Positions 8,829 through 17,225 of a stretch of DNA of 64,000 bases are shown here, piece after piece. A model generated the notes under the pieces. The model was not told the origin of the DNA. It searched no databases and was given only the letters and a program-made list of their open reading frames with translations. Source of the stretch: Flavobacterium sp. 9AF. Its GTDB lineage: Bacteria; Bacteroidota; Bacteroidia; Flavobacteriales; Flavobacteriaceae. A program made the translations under genes and the position numbers. How positions within the stretch are numbered: position 1 is the first letter of the stretch; each line of letters opens with the position of its first letter. The stretch is from assembly GCF_902506265.1 (NCBI RefSeq), contig NZ_LR733556.1, forward strand, positions 615,359-679,358. The letters are read 5' to 3'.

Positions 8829-9638
8829 ATGAAATTTCTTGAAACACCAGAAGAAAAAAAATCGTTTGCAATTACCAGTGTGATTTTTGCAATACTACTT
8901 TTATTATGTATTTTTCTAGGGTTAACCTATATGGATCCACCACCCGAAAATGGTATTGCTATTAATTTTGGAACTAGCAATGTAGGTCAAGGAGAAATTC
9001 AACCTACAGAACCCATACAATCGGCTCCGCAACCTACAGTAAGTGAACCAGTAAAAGCGGTAGAAGAAGAGATTTTAACCCAAGATGAAGATGCACCTGT
9101 GGTAGTAACTCCCAAAAAAGAAACTCCCAAACCACCTAAAGAAACGCCCAAAGAGACTCCAAAACCAAAAGTTGAAACACCTAAGCCTTCTCAACAAACC
9201 AATAATGCTTTAAGCAGTATTTTAAATGGTCCAAAATCGGAAGGTACTGCACAAGGAGGTCATGGTGATGACGGTTTGCCTGGTGATAAAGGTGATCCAA
9301 ATGGTAGTATTTATGCAAATAGTTTTTATGGTAACGGTTCAGGTAACGGAACAGGTTCAGGTAACGGAACAGGTTGGGGGTTAGCAGGTAGAAAATTATC
9401 TGGAAATAGTAAAAGACAACAAGACTGTAACGAAGAAGGGAAAGTGGTTGTTAAAATCTGGGTAAATAGAAGCGGAAATGTTATTAAAGCAGAAAGAAGT
9501 CAGGGAACTACAAATACTAATCCTTGTTTGGTAAATCCAGCTTTAGAAACTGCCAAAAGTTTTAAATGGCAAGCCGATGCCAATGCTCCTGAAACACAAA
9601 TTGGTTTTGTGGTAGTCAATTTTAAATTAGGAGAATAA
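8829..9638 (+). CDS. TonB-like energy transducer
   Basis: Links the ExbB-ExbD motor to outer-membrane TonB-dependent receptors. The 269 aa have a short cytoplasmic start, one membrane helix (about 14-34, FAITSVIFAILLLLCIFLGL), a long Pro/Lys/Glu-rich periplasmic spacer with repeated ETPK units, a Gly/Asn/Ser-rich linker, and a C-terminal domain (about 200-269, VVVKIWVNRSGNVIKAERS) like TonB C-termini. It follows exbBD in the same direction. Substrate receptors are not encoded nearby. Confidence 0.85.
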   Translation: MKFLETPEEKKSFAITSVIFAILLLLCIFLGLTYMDPPPENGIAINFGTSNVGQGEIQPTEPIQSAPQPTVSEPVKAVEEEILTQDEDAPVVVTPKKETPKPPKETPKETPKPKVETPKPSQQTNNALSSILNGPKSEGTAQGGHGDDGLPGDKGDPNGSIYANSFYGNGSGNGTGSGNGTGWGLAGRKLSGNSKRQQDCNEEGKVVVKIWVNRSGNVIKAERSQGTTNTNPCLVNPALETAKSFKWQADANAPETQIGFVVVNFKLGE

Positions 9639-9664
9639 TTCCAAAAAGCCCTAAATTGTATATA

Positions 9665-9729
9665 TTAGCCCCGATAGAAATAAAAATCCTAGGTTTACCT
9701 AGAGATTATAATGTATAGCGGGAAAATGG
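9665..9729 (+). repeat. dispersed hairpin repeat, copy 2
   Basis: This is a diverged copy of the repeat at 8679-8780 in opposite orientation. It has the arm tagccccgatag, the segment aaatcct, a central stem ctaggt-tt-acctag, then gattataatgtatagcggga. The two copies bracket the tonB-like gene. Confidence 0.5.
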
Positions 9730-9768
9730 AAACCAAAAACACTGAATCATTCGCTTCAGAATTTCAAA

Positions 9769-10983
9769 ATGACGTATCAAGAAACTACCGAATGGCTTTT
9801 CAAACAGTTGCCGATGTTTCAACAACAAGGTGCAGCCGCGTATAAAAAGGATTTGTCGAATACGCTTTTATTAGTGCATCATCTAGGAAATCCTGAAAAC
9901 CAATTTCAATCCATACATGTGGCAGGAACCAATGGAAAAGGTTCTACGTCCTCATTGTTGGCTTCGGTATTGCAAGAAGCGGGCTATAAAGTGGGTTTGT
10001 ATACCTCACCCCATTTAAAAGACTATAGAGAACGCATTCGAATCAACGGAAAGAAAATCAAAAAAGAGTTTGTTGTCGATTTTGTATCTAAAAACAAAGC
10101 CTTTTTTGAAGTACACCAACTCAGTTTTTTTGAAATGACGGTCGGTTTAGCTTTTGATTATTTTGCGAAAGAAAAAGTAGACGTCGCGGTAATAGAAGTT
10201 GGTATGGGTGGTCGTCTCGATTCTACCAATGTAATTACGCCTTTGGTTTCTATAATTACCAACATCGGTTTGGATCATACACAATTTTTAGGAAATACTT
10301 TAGCAGCTATTGCTACTGAAAAAGCAGGAATTATAAAAAAGAATGTACCTGTAGTTATCAGTGAATATGTATCTGAAACTAAAAATGTCTTTTTAGAGAA
10401 GGCAAAAATGGAAACAGCACCTATTTATTTTGCACAAGACCAAGAATGGGAAGAACTACCTAGTGTTTTGTTAGGGGAATATCAAAAAGCAAATAAAAAA
10501 GGAGTTTTAGAGGTTTTAAGAGTAATAAAAGAACGTTTTGATATTAGTGAGCAACATATTCGAAATGGGTTTTTAAAAGTGATTCAAAATACTGGATTAT
10601 TGGGTAGATGGCAAGTTTTAGGACAGCAACCTAAAATAGTTTGTGATACGGCACACAATAGTCATGGTTTGTCAATTGTAATGAATCAAATTAAAAGAGA
10701 AAACTATAAAGACTTATATGTTGTTTTAGGTGTTGTAAATGATAAAGATTTAGATTCTATATTGCCATTGTTTCCTAAAAAAGCGAAATATTTTTTTTGT
10801 AAACCCAATTTAGATAGAGGATTGGACGCTTCTATTTTGCAACAGAAAGCCCAAGTTTTTGGATTAAATGGAGAGGTATGTATTTCAGTTTCAGTTGCTT
10901 TTGAAAAAGCTAAGACTGAAGCGACTTTAGAAGATTTCATCTATGTTGGAGGTAGTACATTTGTGGTTGCAGAAATAGTATAA
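9769..10983 (+). CDS. folC: folylpolyglutamate synthase / dihydrofolate synthase
   Basis: Mur-ligase-family enzyme that joins glutamate to dihydropteroate or folates using ATP. The P-loop AGTNGKGSTSSLLASVL (about 52-68) is followed by YTSPHLKDYRERIRI, the folate-binding segment, and by VGMGGRLDSTN and NIGLDHTQFLGNT, typical of the family; the C-terminal ligase domain contains CDTAHNSHG. At 404 aa it is normal. It is the last protein gene before the tRNA pair. Confidence 0.94.
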   Translation: MTYQETTEWLFKQLPMFQQQGAAAYKKDLSNTLLLVHHLGNPENQFQSIHVAGTNGKGSTSSLLASVLQEAGYKVGLYTSPHLKDYRERIRINGKKIKKEFVVDFVSKNKAFFEVHQLSFFEMTVGLAFDYFAKEKVDVAVIEVGMGGRLDSTNVITPLVSIITNIGLDHTQFLGNTLAAIATEKAGIIKKNVPVVISEYVSETKNVFLEKAKMETAPIYFAQDQEWEELPSVLLGEYQKANKKGVLEVLRVIKERFDISEQHIRNGFLKVIQNTGLLGRWQVLGQQPKIVCDTAHNSHGLSIVMNQIKRENYKDLYVVLGVVNDKDLDSILPLFPKKAKYFFCKPNLDRGLDASILQQKAQVFGLNGEVCISVSVAFEKAKTEATLEDFIYVGGSTFVVAEIV

Positions 10984-11000
10984 AAAAATAATAAAAAAGA

Positions 11001-11031
11001 TTTGCAAATAATAAAAACTGTCTTATATTTG
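11001..11031 (+). promoter_or_regulatory. promoter of tRNA-Val
   Basis: TTTG (11001-11004), exactly 19 bases, then TATATTTG (11024-11031). This is a perfect match to the Bacteroidota primary-sigma consensus TTTG-N19-TAnnTTTG. Transcription should start a few bases downstream. Confidence 0.85.
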
Positions 11032-11111
11032 CACCCGCAAACAAGTTCAACGAACACCTTTAGTAAATAAAGTCTGGGAGTTAATAAAAGAATAACAATT
11101 GCAATTTATTG

Positions 11112-11186
11112 GGGCGATTAGCTCAGCTGGTTCAGAGCACCTCGTTTACACCGAGGGGGTCGGGGGTTCGAACCCCTCATCGCCCA
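11112..11186 (+). tRNA. tRNA-Val (anticodon TAC)
   Basis: The acceptor stem GGGCGAT (11112-11118) pairs with ATCGCCC (11179-11185). The anticodon arm cctcg-tttacac-cgagg puts TAC at 11147-11149. The T arm is GGGGGTTCGAACCCC. The CCA end is not encoded, as is common in this phylum. Confidence 0.96.
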
Positions 11187-11194
11187 CAAAAATT

Positions 11195-11222
11195 AAATCC
11201 TACAGAAATGTAGGATTTTTTA
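11195..11222 (+). terminator. terminator after tRNA-Val
   Basis: A perfect 10-bp stem aaatcctaca/tgtaggattt with a 4-nt loop is followed by a T run. Confidence 0.85.
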
Positions 11223-11369
11223 TTTATATCTGTTTTCTACTTATTTTGTTTGGTTTTAAATTTAAAGAATTATGAAAAGGCTTCTTTAAAATTGTTAAAA
11301 TAAAATAGTTTGATAGAGAGGTAGTTATGTTTTTGTGAAAAAAAAGATTAAAATTTTTTTAAAATTCTT

Positions 11370-11399
11370 TTTGAAACTCGAAAAAGGTTTCTATATTTG
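11370..11399 (+). promoter_or_regulatory. promoter of tRNA-Ser
   Basis: TTTG at 11370-11373 and TATATTTG at 11392-11399 are separated by 18 bases. This is one base off the consensus spacing, with a perfect -7 box. It lies about 30 bp upstream of the tRNA. Confidence 0.75.
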
Positions 11400-11431
11400 C
11401 ACTCGCAATCAGGAAATGATAGCAACTTATT

Positions 11432-11516
11432 GGAGAAATGGCAGAGTGGTCGAATGCGGCAGTCTTGAAAACTGTTGACTGTAACAGGTCCGGGGGTTCG
11501 AATCCCTCTTTCTCCG
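11432..11516 (+). tRNA. tRNA-Ser (anticodon TGA)
   Basis: The acceptor GGAGAAA pairs with TTTCTCC (11509-11515). The anticodon loop CTTGAAA puts TGA at 11466-11468. The long variable arm is as expected for serine tRNAs. The last 12 bases are part of a 13-bp repeat found again at 25333-25345, so this tRNA is the integration site of the island to its right. Confidence 0.96.
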
Positions 11517-11517
11517 C
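11505..11517 (+). repeat. attachment core, left (in tRNA-Ser 3' end)
   Basis: cctctttctccgc covers the end of the tRNA-Ser gene and recurs exactly at 25333-25345 beside the integrase gene. The position at a tRNA 3' end and the integrase at the other end fit site-specific integration by a tyrosine recombinase. Confidence 0.8.
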
Positions 11518-11523
11518 AGAATT

Positions 11524-11566
11524 AAAACCCTAACGATTGATTATCAATTATTTAGGGTTTTTTATT
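11524..11566 (+). terminator. terminator after tRNA-Ser
   Basis: A 10-bp stem aaaaccctaa (11524-11533) with ttagggtttt (11552-11561) is followed by T-rich sequence. It lies on the island side of the attachment core. Confidence 0.75.
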
Positions 11567-11573
11567 TGCTAAA

Positions 11574-11596
11574 TATCCCCACATTATCCCCACAAT
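11574..11596 (+). repeat. arm-type direct repeat, left end of island
   Basis: This holds two tandem TATCCCCACA-like units. A 23-bp match with two differences lies at 25185-25207, inside the right end in the same orientation. Such end-proximal repeats are candidate arm sites for the integrase. Confidence 0.55.
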
Positions 11597-11615
11597 CATT
11601 ATATTTTGAGCATAA

Positions 11616-11643
11616 AAAAACCACCCTTTTACAGGTGGTTTTT
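11616..11643. terminator. bidirectional terminator
   Basis: The stem aaaaaccacc/ggtggttttt (11616-11625 with 11634-11643) has an A run before it and T run after it. It lies just downstream of the leftward DUF6266 gene. Confidence 0.75.
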
Positions 11644-11663
11644 GAAATAAGTATCTATTAATA

Positions 11664-12305
11664 TTATGAAGCCGTACCAGAGCCGATATAGATACTATTT
11701 GATAATTGTGTTTCTTCTGCGTTCATAAACGAAATAAACAACTGTAAATCATCTCCAGCATAGCTATTAGGGATAATCACCGTTTGAGATAAATCTGCCC
11801 TTGTAGCTCCTTCTGTTAAGTAAACACTTTCTCCTTTTAATGGATTGTAAGCAACTACCATAACTTTATCTGTTGCCAAAGCATTTCCATCAGTTGAATT
11901 ATCATCCCAACTAAACTGAACTTGTCCAGGCGTAGTTAAATCAAATACTGGGTTTAATGCTCCTGCAAGATTACCTCTTGACAATAATGCTAAAGAATAA
12001 TCAATTTCAAAATCAGGAGATACTCCGATAATTGCATTATTCAGGATGAACGACATCGCACTATTAAACTGCGATTTCTTTACAGCATAATTTTTATAAC
12101 CAATCTTAATGAAATTTAAGTTAGGTTGTAAAAACCTCAACACTAATGCAAATTTTGTTCTTTGATTTACTTGCAATAGCGTTCTCGGATTGGCTACACT
12201 TTGAGGTTTAGCTCTAATATAATCAATTCCTTTCCATCTTGCACCAACTACGTTGGCTACCTTACCCGATACTCCCCCAAGAATACCTCTACCAATTTTA
12301 CCCAT
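11664..12305 (-). CDS. DUF6266 family protein
   Basis: Function unknown. The N-terminus MGKIGRGILGGVSGKVANVVGARWKGIDYIRAKP and the SVANPRTLLQVNQRTKFALV segment are characteristic of DUF6266, small (about 210 aa) Bacteroidota proteins. No signal peptide, membrane segment or enzymatic motif is visible; the C-terminal half is beta-rich with SWDDNS. It is the first gene inside the tRNA-Ser island and stands alone with its own terminator. It is unrelated in direction and spacing to the restriction-modification genes. Confidence 0.75.
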   Translation of the reverse strand: MGKIGRGILGGVSGKVANVVGARWKGIDYIRAKPQSVANPRTLLQVNQRTKFALVLRFLQPNLNFIKIGYKNYAVKKSQFNSAMSFILNNAIIGVSPDFEIDYSLALLSRGNLAGALNPVFDLTTPGQVQFSWDDNSTDGNALATDKVMVVAYNPLKGESVYLTEGATRADLSQTVIIPNSYAGDDLQLFISFMNAEETQLSNSIYIGSGTAS

Positions 12306-12571
12306 TTTTATATAATTTTAAGATTAAAAATTCAATTTTGTGGACTTGGTACGGCTTTGGTATTGATTTTAACTATAACAAATTTATTATTTAAGTATGA
12401 TTTAGTTTTAAATTTAAACTATATTGTGAAATTTTGTTTCTATTTAGCACTTATTGTTTGTTATTGATTTTCATTTTTAAAATAATCGTTGGTTTATCAG
12501 AAAAAAAATCCAAGTATGCCTAAACTTTCAATTCAAAAATTAACATTCGGATAAAACATCAATTTGAGCTG

Positions 12572-13269
12572 TTTTTTTTGAAAGAATGCTTATCGGAAAT
12601 GTTCTTTTGAAATCAAGAGTTGTGGCATTCTTTCAAAAAAAATTGCATCCATAGGGGTTTGGGGAAATGGAAGATTTCCCCAACTGAACTTACCGAGTGC
12701 GTTGGCAGTAGCGAAACAAGGGTATCGTTTTTTATTTGCTTATCGGGATTTTTCTGATTGCTTTTATAGTTGGCTTGATGCTTCAAACATTCCTTTGAAA
12801 ATGTATTTTCATTTTAAATGCAAATGTTGTTTAATATCGAATAGCATCAAGACAGCTTAAAAGCAATTTACTACTATCGTTCTGGCAAATAAAAAACGAT
12901 ACTCTTGTGGGCAAATTTGATTTTTGAGGATGCCTGATTGTTCTTGTGAAATGGATTGCTTCTATTTATTGAAAACGTTGTTCAGATACGATATGGCATC
13001 TTCAAAAAACAATGAAAACTCTGTTCCTATTTCGGGTGGGTGCGTTGGCTGTGGCGGCTATTTTACATAATGAGCTTATAGTTTCGGTGTGGCTGGGGTT
13101 CAGCCATACTGAACTATAATGGCTTATTATGTAACATAGCTTGGGAGTGGTTTTGGCTTTCGAGCGTTGGGAAACAGCTCTTTACTTTTTTTATTGAACA
13201 AAAAAAACAATAATAAAATCTAATAAAAAAAGTAATGTGCTGTTATTGCGTTGGGAAAAGCCAAAACCA
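12572..13269 (+). other. non-coding block of six hairpins with GCGTTGG motifs
   Basis: No gene is visible between 12306 and 13443. Within 12572-13269 there are six successive inverted repeats: 12572-12642 (18-bp perfect stem), 12659-12683 (10-bp stem), 12722-12902 (18+9+9 bp), 12921-13008 (14 bp, one G-U), 13063-13134 (about 30 bp with wobble pairs), 13148-13269 (12+6+14 bp). GCGTTGG occurs five times on the + strand (12699, 13042, 13164, 13248, 13275). The block is locally G-rich compared with its AT-rich surroundings. Function unknown. Confidence 0.75.
13063..13134 (+). ncRNA. candidate structured RNA hairpin
   Basis: Arms ttacataatgagc... and ...ggcttattatgtaa close on ggctg-gggtt-cagcc. 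Three positions that break Watson-Crick symmetry would be G-U pairs if the + strand is transcribed. That favours structure kept at the RNA level, but transcription is not shown. Confidence 0.35.
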
Positions 13270-13443
13270 CAGGAGCGTTGGCAGAGCATTGGCTTGGGTG
13301 GGTGCAAAAAGGTCAGCGATAGCGTTCCTATTTATTTATTATTATCATTAACGAAATGAAGCAAACAAAGATGTGAGTTTAGGAATACTTGGACTAAACG
13401 AGGATTTTGTGCAGATGAATGAGGTAATGGTCATAACTTCGAT

Positions 13444-15237
13444 TTACAGTTTTTCAATTTCTACAATTTTTATTGGGAATGTCAACATATTCATTTCTCT
13501 TACACATTGAATTAATGAGTACTTTGCAATGTTTGACTGAACTTTATCAACATTATTTTTTATTTGTGGTATTCTTTTTAATTCTGATTTAAAAGCCATA
13601 ACGAATTGAATGTTTTTCCCACCTGTTTTAAATTTAGCTTTAAAACTATCTTTGTCGATAAGCTTATCTAAATTTACGTCTTTACTGTTGTAAGCATCAA
13701 TTATTGACAAAATAAAATCCTCACTACCAGAGTTTCTTTCATTCATAAATCTGCTTGCTGATATTTGAATTTGATTACTCAAATCCCTAATCTTTGCATC
13801 AAATCCATTTTTAACGTGAATAAAATATATTGTATTATCATCTTCATACATAATATCACATAGTTCAATATTCTGACCTATTGCTTTATCTAAAACCCAA
13901 TAGTTATTTTGCAAATGATATTTTCTGTTATAAGCATCTTCATCTTCAGTATCATCCCACTTTTCAGTTATTATTCCAGAATTTAAATAATTATTATCAA
14001 TCATTCTTGAACATATTTCATTTATTGTATTTGTGAAATTATTCTCGACTTTAAACCATTTTGCATCAATTTGAAAGATCGGTCTATTTTCAACATTAAT
14101 TTCACAAACAATATGATCTAAAAACATTGCGTGAGTTATAAAATCTTTTTTTCGCATTCCATATAAATGCAAACCAGAGATTACTTTTTTAAATTCTATT
14201 AAATTTAAGTTTTCTAAACTTTCGTAAACTAATTTCAATCCATCGTAATATAAACTTTTCCTATTTTGGAAATGATGACCTTTACGTGTTCCTTTAAATT
14301 TAAATATATAGAATTCAGCTTCGTAAAATTCTTGTATTTTTGAAGGATGTACAAATTCTATATCTAATTTTTTAGGTGCTTGACCTCTCGCAGCAGAAAA
14401 TAAATCCATCATATTTTCATACAACTGCAATAAAAGTTCTTCTCTGTAAATGCTTGAAATTACTCCTTTATCCTTAACCTCAACAAAAGATGTTAGAGAT
14501 TTTTTGGTTTCCGATTTAGAAATTTCATTTATTTTTTTAAAAAGCAGATGTAAAGATTTGAAAGGTATTCTATGCTTAATGTTGAAATATGAACCTATTT
14601 CGATGGTAGTAATTCTATTTTCAAACTCAATAAAGTCAAAAACGCTGTCTTTTATTTCTTGCTTTAATACAATGTTTATTTTTGAGGGAATATTTGTGAA
14701 ATTTAAAATATCAACCAGTTTTAAACCATCTTTAAATATATCTTTCCTTTTCGTAAGTTTACCTGAAATCCCCCTTGTTTCAATTGAAATTACATCTTCA
14801 TTCAAATCTGTGATAAATTCAAAGAAATCTAATCCAAATCTATGATTTTGAAAACGAATAATTACTCTACTTCCGCCACCACCAACTATTGCATAAATAT
14901 TATCTTCTACACTTGCAAACATTGCAAAAGAGAGTTGCTGAACTTTAAATACTAAATTATTTGATAAACTTTCTGGTATAAATTTTTTCCAAAAAGCATC
15001 CTTTTCCTCTTCATTGTATACATAGGTAAAATAATCAACGCCATCTATTAGTACCGGAACAATCTTCTTATTATAATTTTCAATATCCTTTACTTTTATT
15101 CGATGCTCATTGATGATATAATTAATGATTTGCTCATTGTTTTGAAGGTTATGCTTTTTAAATTCATAAAATGATTTATCTATTTGAAATATTTTGATTT
15201 CATATTCAGCATTTTCAGAGTTATTAATTTCTTCCAT
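13444..15237 (-). CDS. possible DUF6119 (TIGR04141)-like protein
   Basis: I do not recognise this with certainty. The 597-aa protein has no signal peptide or membrane helix. The stretch from LQNNYWVLDKAIGQ through IELCDIMYEDDNTIYFIHVKNG (about residues 440-475) resembles the DUF6119 signature, where an acidic strand is followed by a hydrophobic strand ending IHVK; this is reminiscent of a PD-(D/E)xK-like nuclease core, but that is inference. The gene is divergent from the XRE controller gene with about 120 bp between, so it may share the restriction system's regulation. It could be an accessory defence protein or a passenger. Confidence 0.4.
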   Translation of the reverse strand: MEEINNSENAEYEIKIFQIDKSFYEFKKHNLQNNEQIINYIINEHRIKVKDIENYNKKIVPVLIDGVDYFTYVYNEEEKDAFWKKFIPESLSNNLVFKVQQLSFAMFASVEDNIYAIVGGGGSRVIIRFQNHRFGLDFFEFITDLNEDVISIETRGISGKLTKRKDIFKDGLKLVDILNFTNIPSKINIVLKQEIKDSVFDFIEFENRITTIEIGSYFNIKHRIPFKSLHLLFKKINEISKSETKKSLTSFVEVKDKGVISSIYREELLLQLYENMMDLFSAARGQAPKKLDIEFVHPSKIQEFYEAEFYIFKFKGTRKGHHFQNRKSLYYDGLKLVYESLENLNLIEFKKVISGLHLYGMRKKDFITHAMFLDHIVCEINVENRPIFQIDAKWFKVENNFTNTINEICSRMIDNNYLNSGIITEKWDDTEDEDAYNRKYHLQNNYWVLDKAIGQNIELCDIMYEDDNTIYFIHVKNGFDAKIRDLSNQIQISASRFMNERNSGSEDFILSIIDAYNSKDVNLDKLIDKDSFKAKFKTGGKNIQFVMAFKSELKRIPQIKNNVDKVQSNIAKYSLIQCVREMNMLTFPIKIVEIEKL

Positions 15238-15326
15238 AAAATCTCATTATTTATATCATTCGTTAAATATATAAAATTTAAAATCATTTACTGTTTGAAC
15301 AAAACAAATATGCTAATTATAGTATG

Positions 15327-15340
15327 TAGTTTATAAACTA
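15327..15340. promoter_or_regulatory. controller operator palindrome
   Basis: tagtttataaacta is a perfect 14-bp palindrome. It sits 10 bp upstream of a consensus -7 box TAGATTTG (15350-15357) in front of the XRE gene, and between that gene and the divergent 597-aa gene. This is where a restriction-system controller protein would bind to control both directions. Confidence 0.65.
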
Positions 15341-15377
15341 TTGATTATTTAGATTTGTGCATACTAAAATTAGCAAA

Positions 15378-15596
15378 ATGAATAAATCAGATATTTTAGA
15401 AAAGTTTGGAGAGAAAATAAAAGAGTATAGAAAACAAAAAGGTTTTTCTCAAGAACAATTAGCAGAAAAAGCAAATCTACATAGAACTTATATTGGTATG
15501 ATTGAACGTGCTGAAAAAAACATCACTTTGCTAAATATCGAGAAAATTGCAAATGCTTTAGATGTAAAAATAACTGATTTAATTAATCAACAATAA
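15378..15596 (+). CDS. XRE-family HTH regulator (restriction-system controller-like)
   Basis: A 72-aa single-domain DNA-binding protein from the ATG at 15378; an upstream GTG at 15357 overlaps the -7 box and is unlikely. It reads FGEKIKEYRKQKGFSQEQLAEKANLHRTYIGMIERAEKN, the XRE/Cro helix-turn-helix, then NITLLNIEKIANALDVKITDL. Size and sequence fit C (controller) proteins of type II restriction systems, which delay endonuclease expression until methylation is complete. The endonuclease gene follows 15 bp downstream in the same direction, and a perfect palindrome lies upstream. Confidence 0.85.
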   Translation: MNKSDILEKFGEKIKEYRKQKGFSQEQLAEKANLHRTYIGMIERAEKNITLLNIEKIANALDVKITDLINQQ

Positions 15597-15611
15597 CCAA
15601 ACGAATATTTT

Positions 15612-17225
15612 ATGAGAAAAGAAATACTAATCACAAACTATTATCCTGAAAAGTTAAAAGAAGCGAGAGAATTGTCCGGATTATCAATAGAGGATGTTGA
15701 AAACGAAGGTTTAGTTGATGCAGAACAGTTAAGTTTATTTGAAACTGACAACCCAATAACACCTATTGATATTTTTCTTTTAGGACTTTTATTAAATCTT
15801 TATGAAGATAAAGCAATTGAAAATGGAAAGGACAAACTTGATATTAGTTTAACTTCTGACATTATGTATCCTCATCCAAATGGATTGCAATACCAAAAAG
15901 ATATTGTAAATAGTGATAATTTTAAAGGATTTCCTTATACAACGAATGCTCAAGGAAATATTAATTGGATGACAACTATAAAAACACCTCAAGGAAAAGC
16001 ACGAATGGAATTTTGGCAAGAAAAATTAATTTCATTTAATTTAGAAGCAACAAACGTTATGGAGGCAGGTTTTCGTCAAAAGGTGGCATTTCTAAATCAT
16101 CCTACTAAACAGCACGTTTGCCTTTTCACGGGACAAACTTTATTTATAGATTACCGTTATCCTGCACCGAGCAGAATAGATTTAATAAATAAAAGCTACG
16201 ATGAAGCCTTTAAATATTATGATTTAGATATTTTACAGTTAGCTTCGGTTCTATATGAAATAGATGAATGTAAGTTATTCTGTGAAGTTTTTAATATTTC
16301 AAGTGATTTTAAAGAATTACCTGAATTGATTGGTTATCTGCAAGAAGAGTATATTAATAAAGAAAAAAGAGGATATGTTTCACCAGGAGTTATGAGTAAC
16401 TCTCCAGACCGTTTAGATGGATTTCATTCCTACAATTCTGATGTAAGAGATGTTTGTGATACAGGCAGAAGAAAGGAAAATCTTAGAAGATATACTCAAG
16501 ATAGAAGAGTTTATGAAAAATGGTCTGATGGAGATTGGAAAATGGCAGATAGATTATATGCTGAGTTTGTTAAAAATGGAGTTAGCCCCGATCATATTGG
16601 TCCAATGTCATTAGGTTTTGCTCATAGACCTAAGTTTCATCCAATGACATCAAAAGAAAATAGCTCTAAAGGTAATAGAATGACATTGAATGATGTCAAA
16701 GTATTAATTGCTGACGAAGATAAAGGAGAAACTGTAGTTTCTTGGCATTCAAAATTCATTTGGGATAAATTAAAAAACAAGGTCAAAGTTGATGAAGATG
16801 CATTACTACTTAGTTCTTTAATGAGAAAAAATTTACATCACGTACTAATACTTTTATCTATCATATATGAGAAAGGACATCAAAAGTTCCTTGAAGGTTA
16901 TTTAAATCCAGAGTATTCATTTTATGATTATAAATTTGAAGGGTTTAACCCAATGACAGGTGAGTATAAAAATGTAATTAGAAAAGAGGTAACAGGGAAA
17001 AATCAACAAAACAATGTAGAAAGATATTTCCGGATTGCTTTTGATACTTTAGTAGAATATATGACTAAAGAAAATCGTAAGGGGAAAATATGGAATAGTG
17101 AGGAAATTGATAAGGAAATTGAATTGATTTTAGAGCCTTTAGCTTCAAAAAAATATGATGAAGCTAAAGACCAACTAAATAAAATATTAAGTTTATTGGC
17201 AGATTTAGCAGCAAGTAACTGGTAG
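15612..17225 (+). CDS. Type IIS restriction endonuclease, Alw26I/Eco31I/Esp3I-like
   Basis: Predicted endonuclease of the family that recognises asymmetric GTCTC-type sites and cuts outside them. The identifying stretch is in the middle (about 255-350): GYVSPGVMSNSPDRLDGFH, YNSDVRDVCDTGRRKENLRRYTQDRRVYEKWSDGDWKMA and then DHIGPMSLGFAHRPKFHPM, which I recognise from this family. The N-terminal 60 aa contain an HTH-like segment (LKEARELSGLSIEDVENEGLV). At 537 aa it is near family length. It follows the controller gene by 15 bp and ends 21 bp inside the convergent cytosine methyltransferase gene. The exact recognition site is not readable. Confidence 0.8.
   Translation: MRKEILITNYYPEKLKEARELSGLSIEDVENEGLVDAEQLSLFETDNPITPIDIFLLGLLLNLYEDKAIENGKDKLDISLTSDIMYPHPNGLQYQKDIVNSDNFKGFPYTTNAQGNINWMTTIKTPQGKARMEFWQEKLISFNLEATNVMEAGFRQKVAFLNHPTKQHVCLFTGQTLFIDYRYPAPSRIDLINKSYDEAFKYYDLDILQLASVLYEIDECKLFCEVFNISSDFKELPELIGYLQEEYINKEKRGYVSPGVMSNSPDRLDGFHSYNSDVRDVCDTGRRKENLRRYTQDRRVYEKWSDGDWKMADRLYAEFVKNGVSPDHIGPMSLGFAHRPKFHPMTSKENSSKGNRMTLNDVKVLIADEDKGETVVSWHSKFIWDKLKNKVKVDEDALLLSSLMRKNLHHVLILLSIIYEKGHQKFLEGYLNPEYSFYDYKFEGFNPMTGEYKNVIRKEVTGKNQQNNVERYFRIAFDTLVEYMTKENRKGKIWNSEEIDKEIELILEPLASKKYDEAKDQLNKILSLLADLAASNW

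Noticed and set aside
12572..13269. Integron-like attC array
   Set aside because: The GCGTTGG copies are all in one orientation and do not form the inverse core RYYYAAC...GTTRRRY pairs of attC sites; no gene cassettes or integron-type integrase are present.
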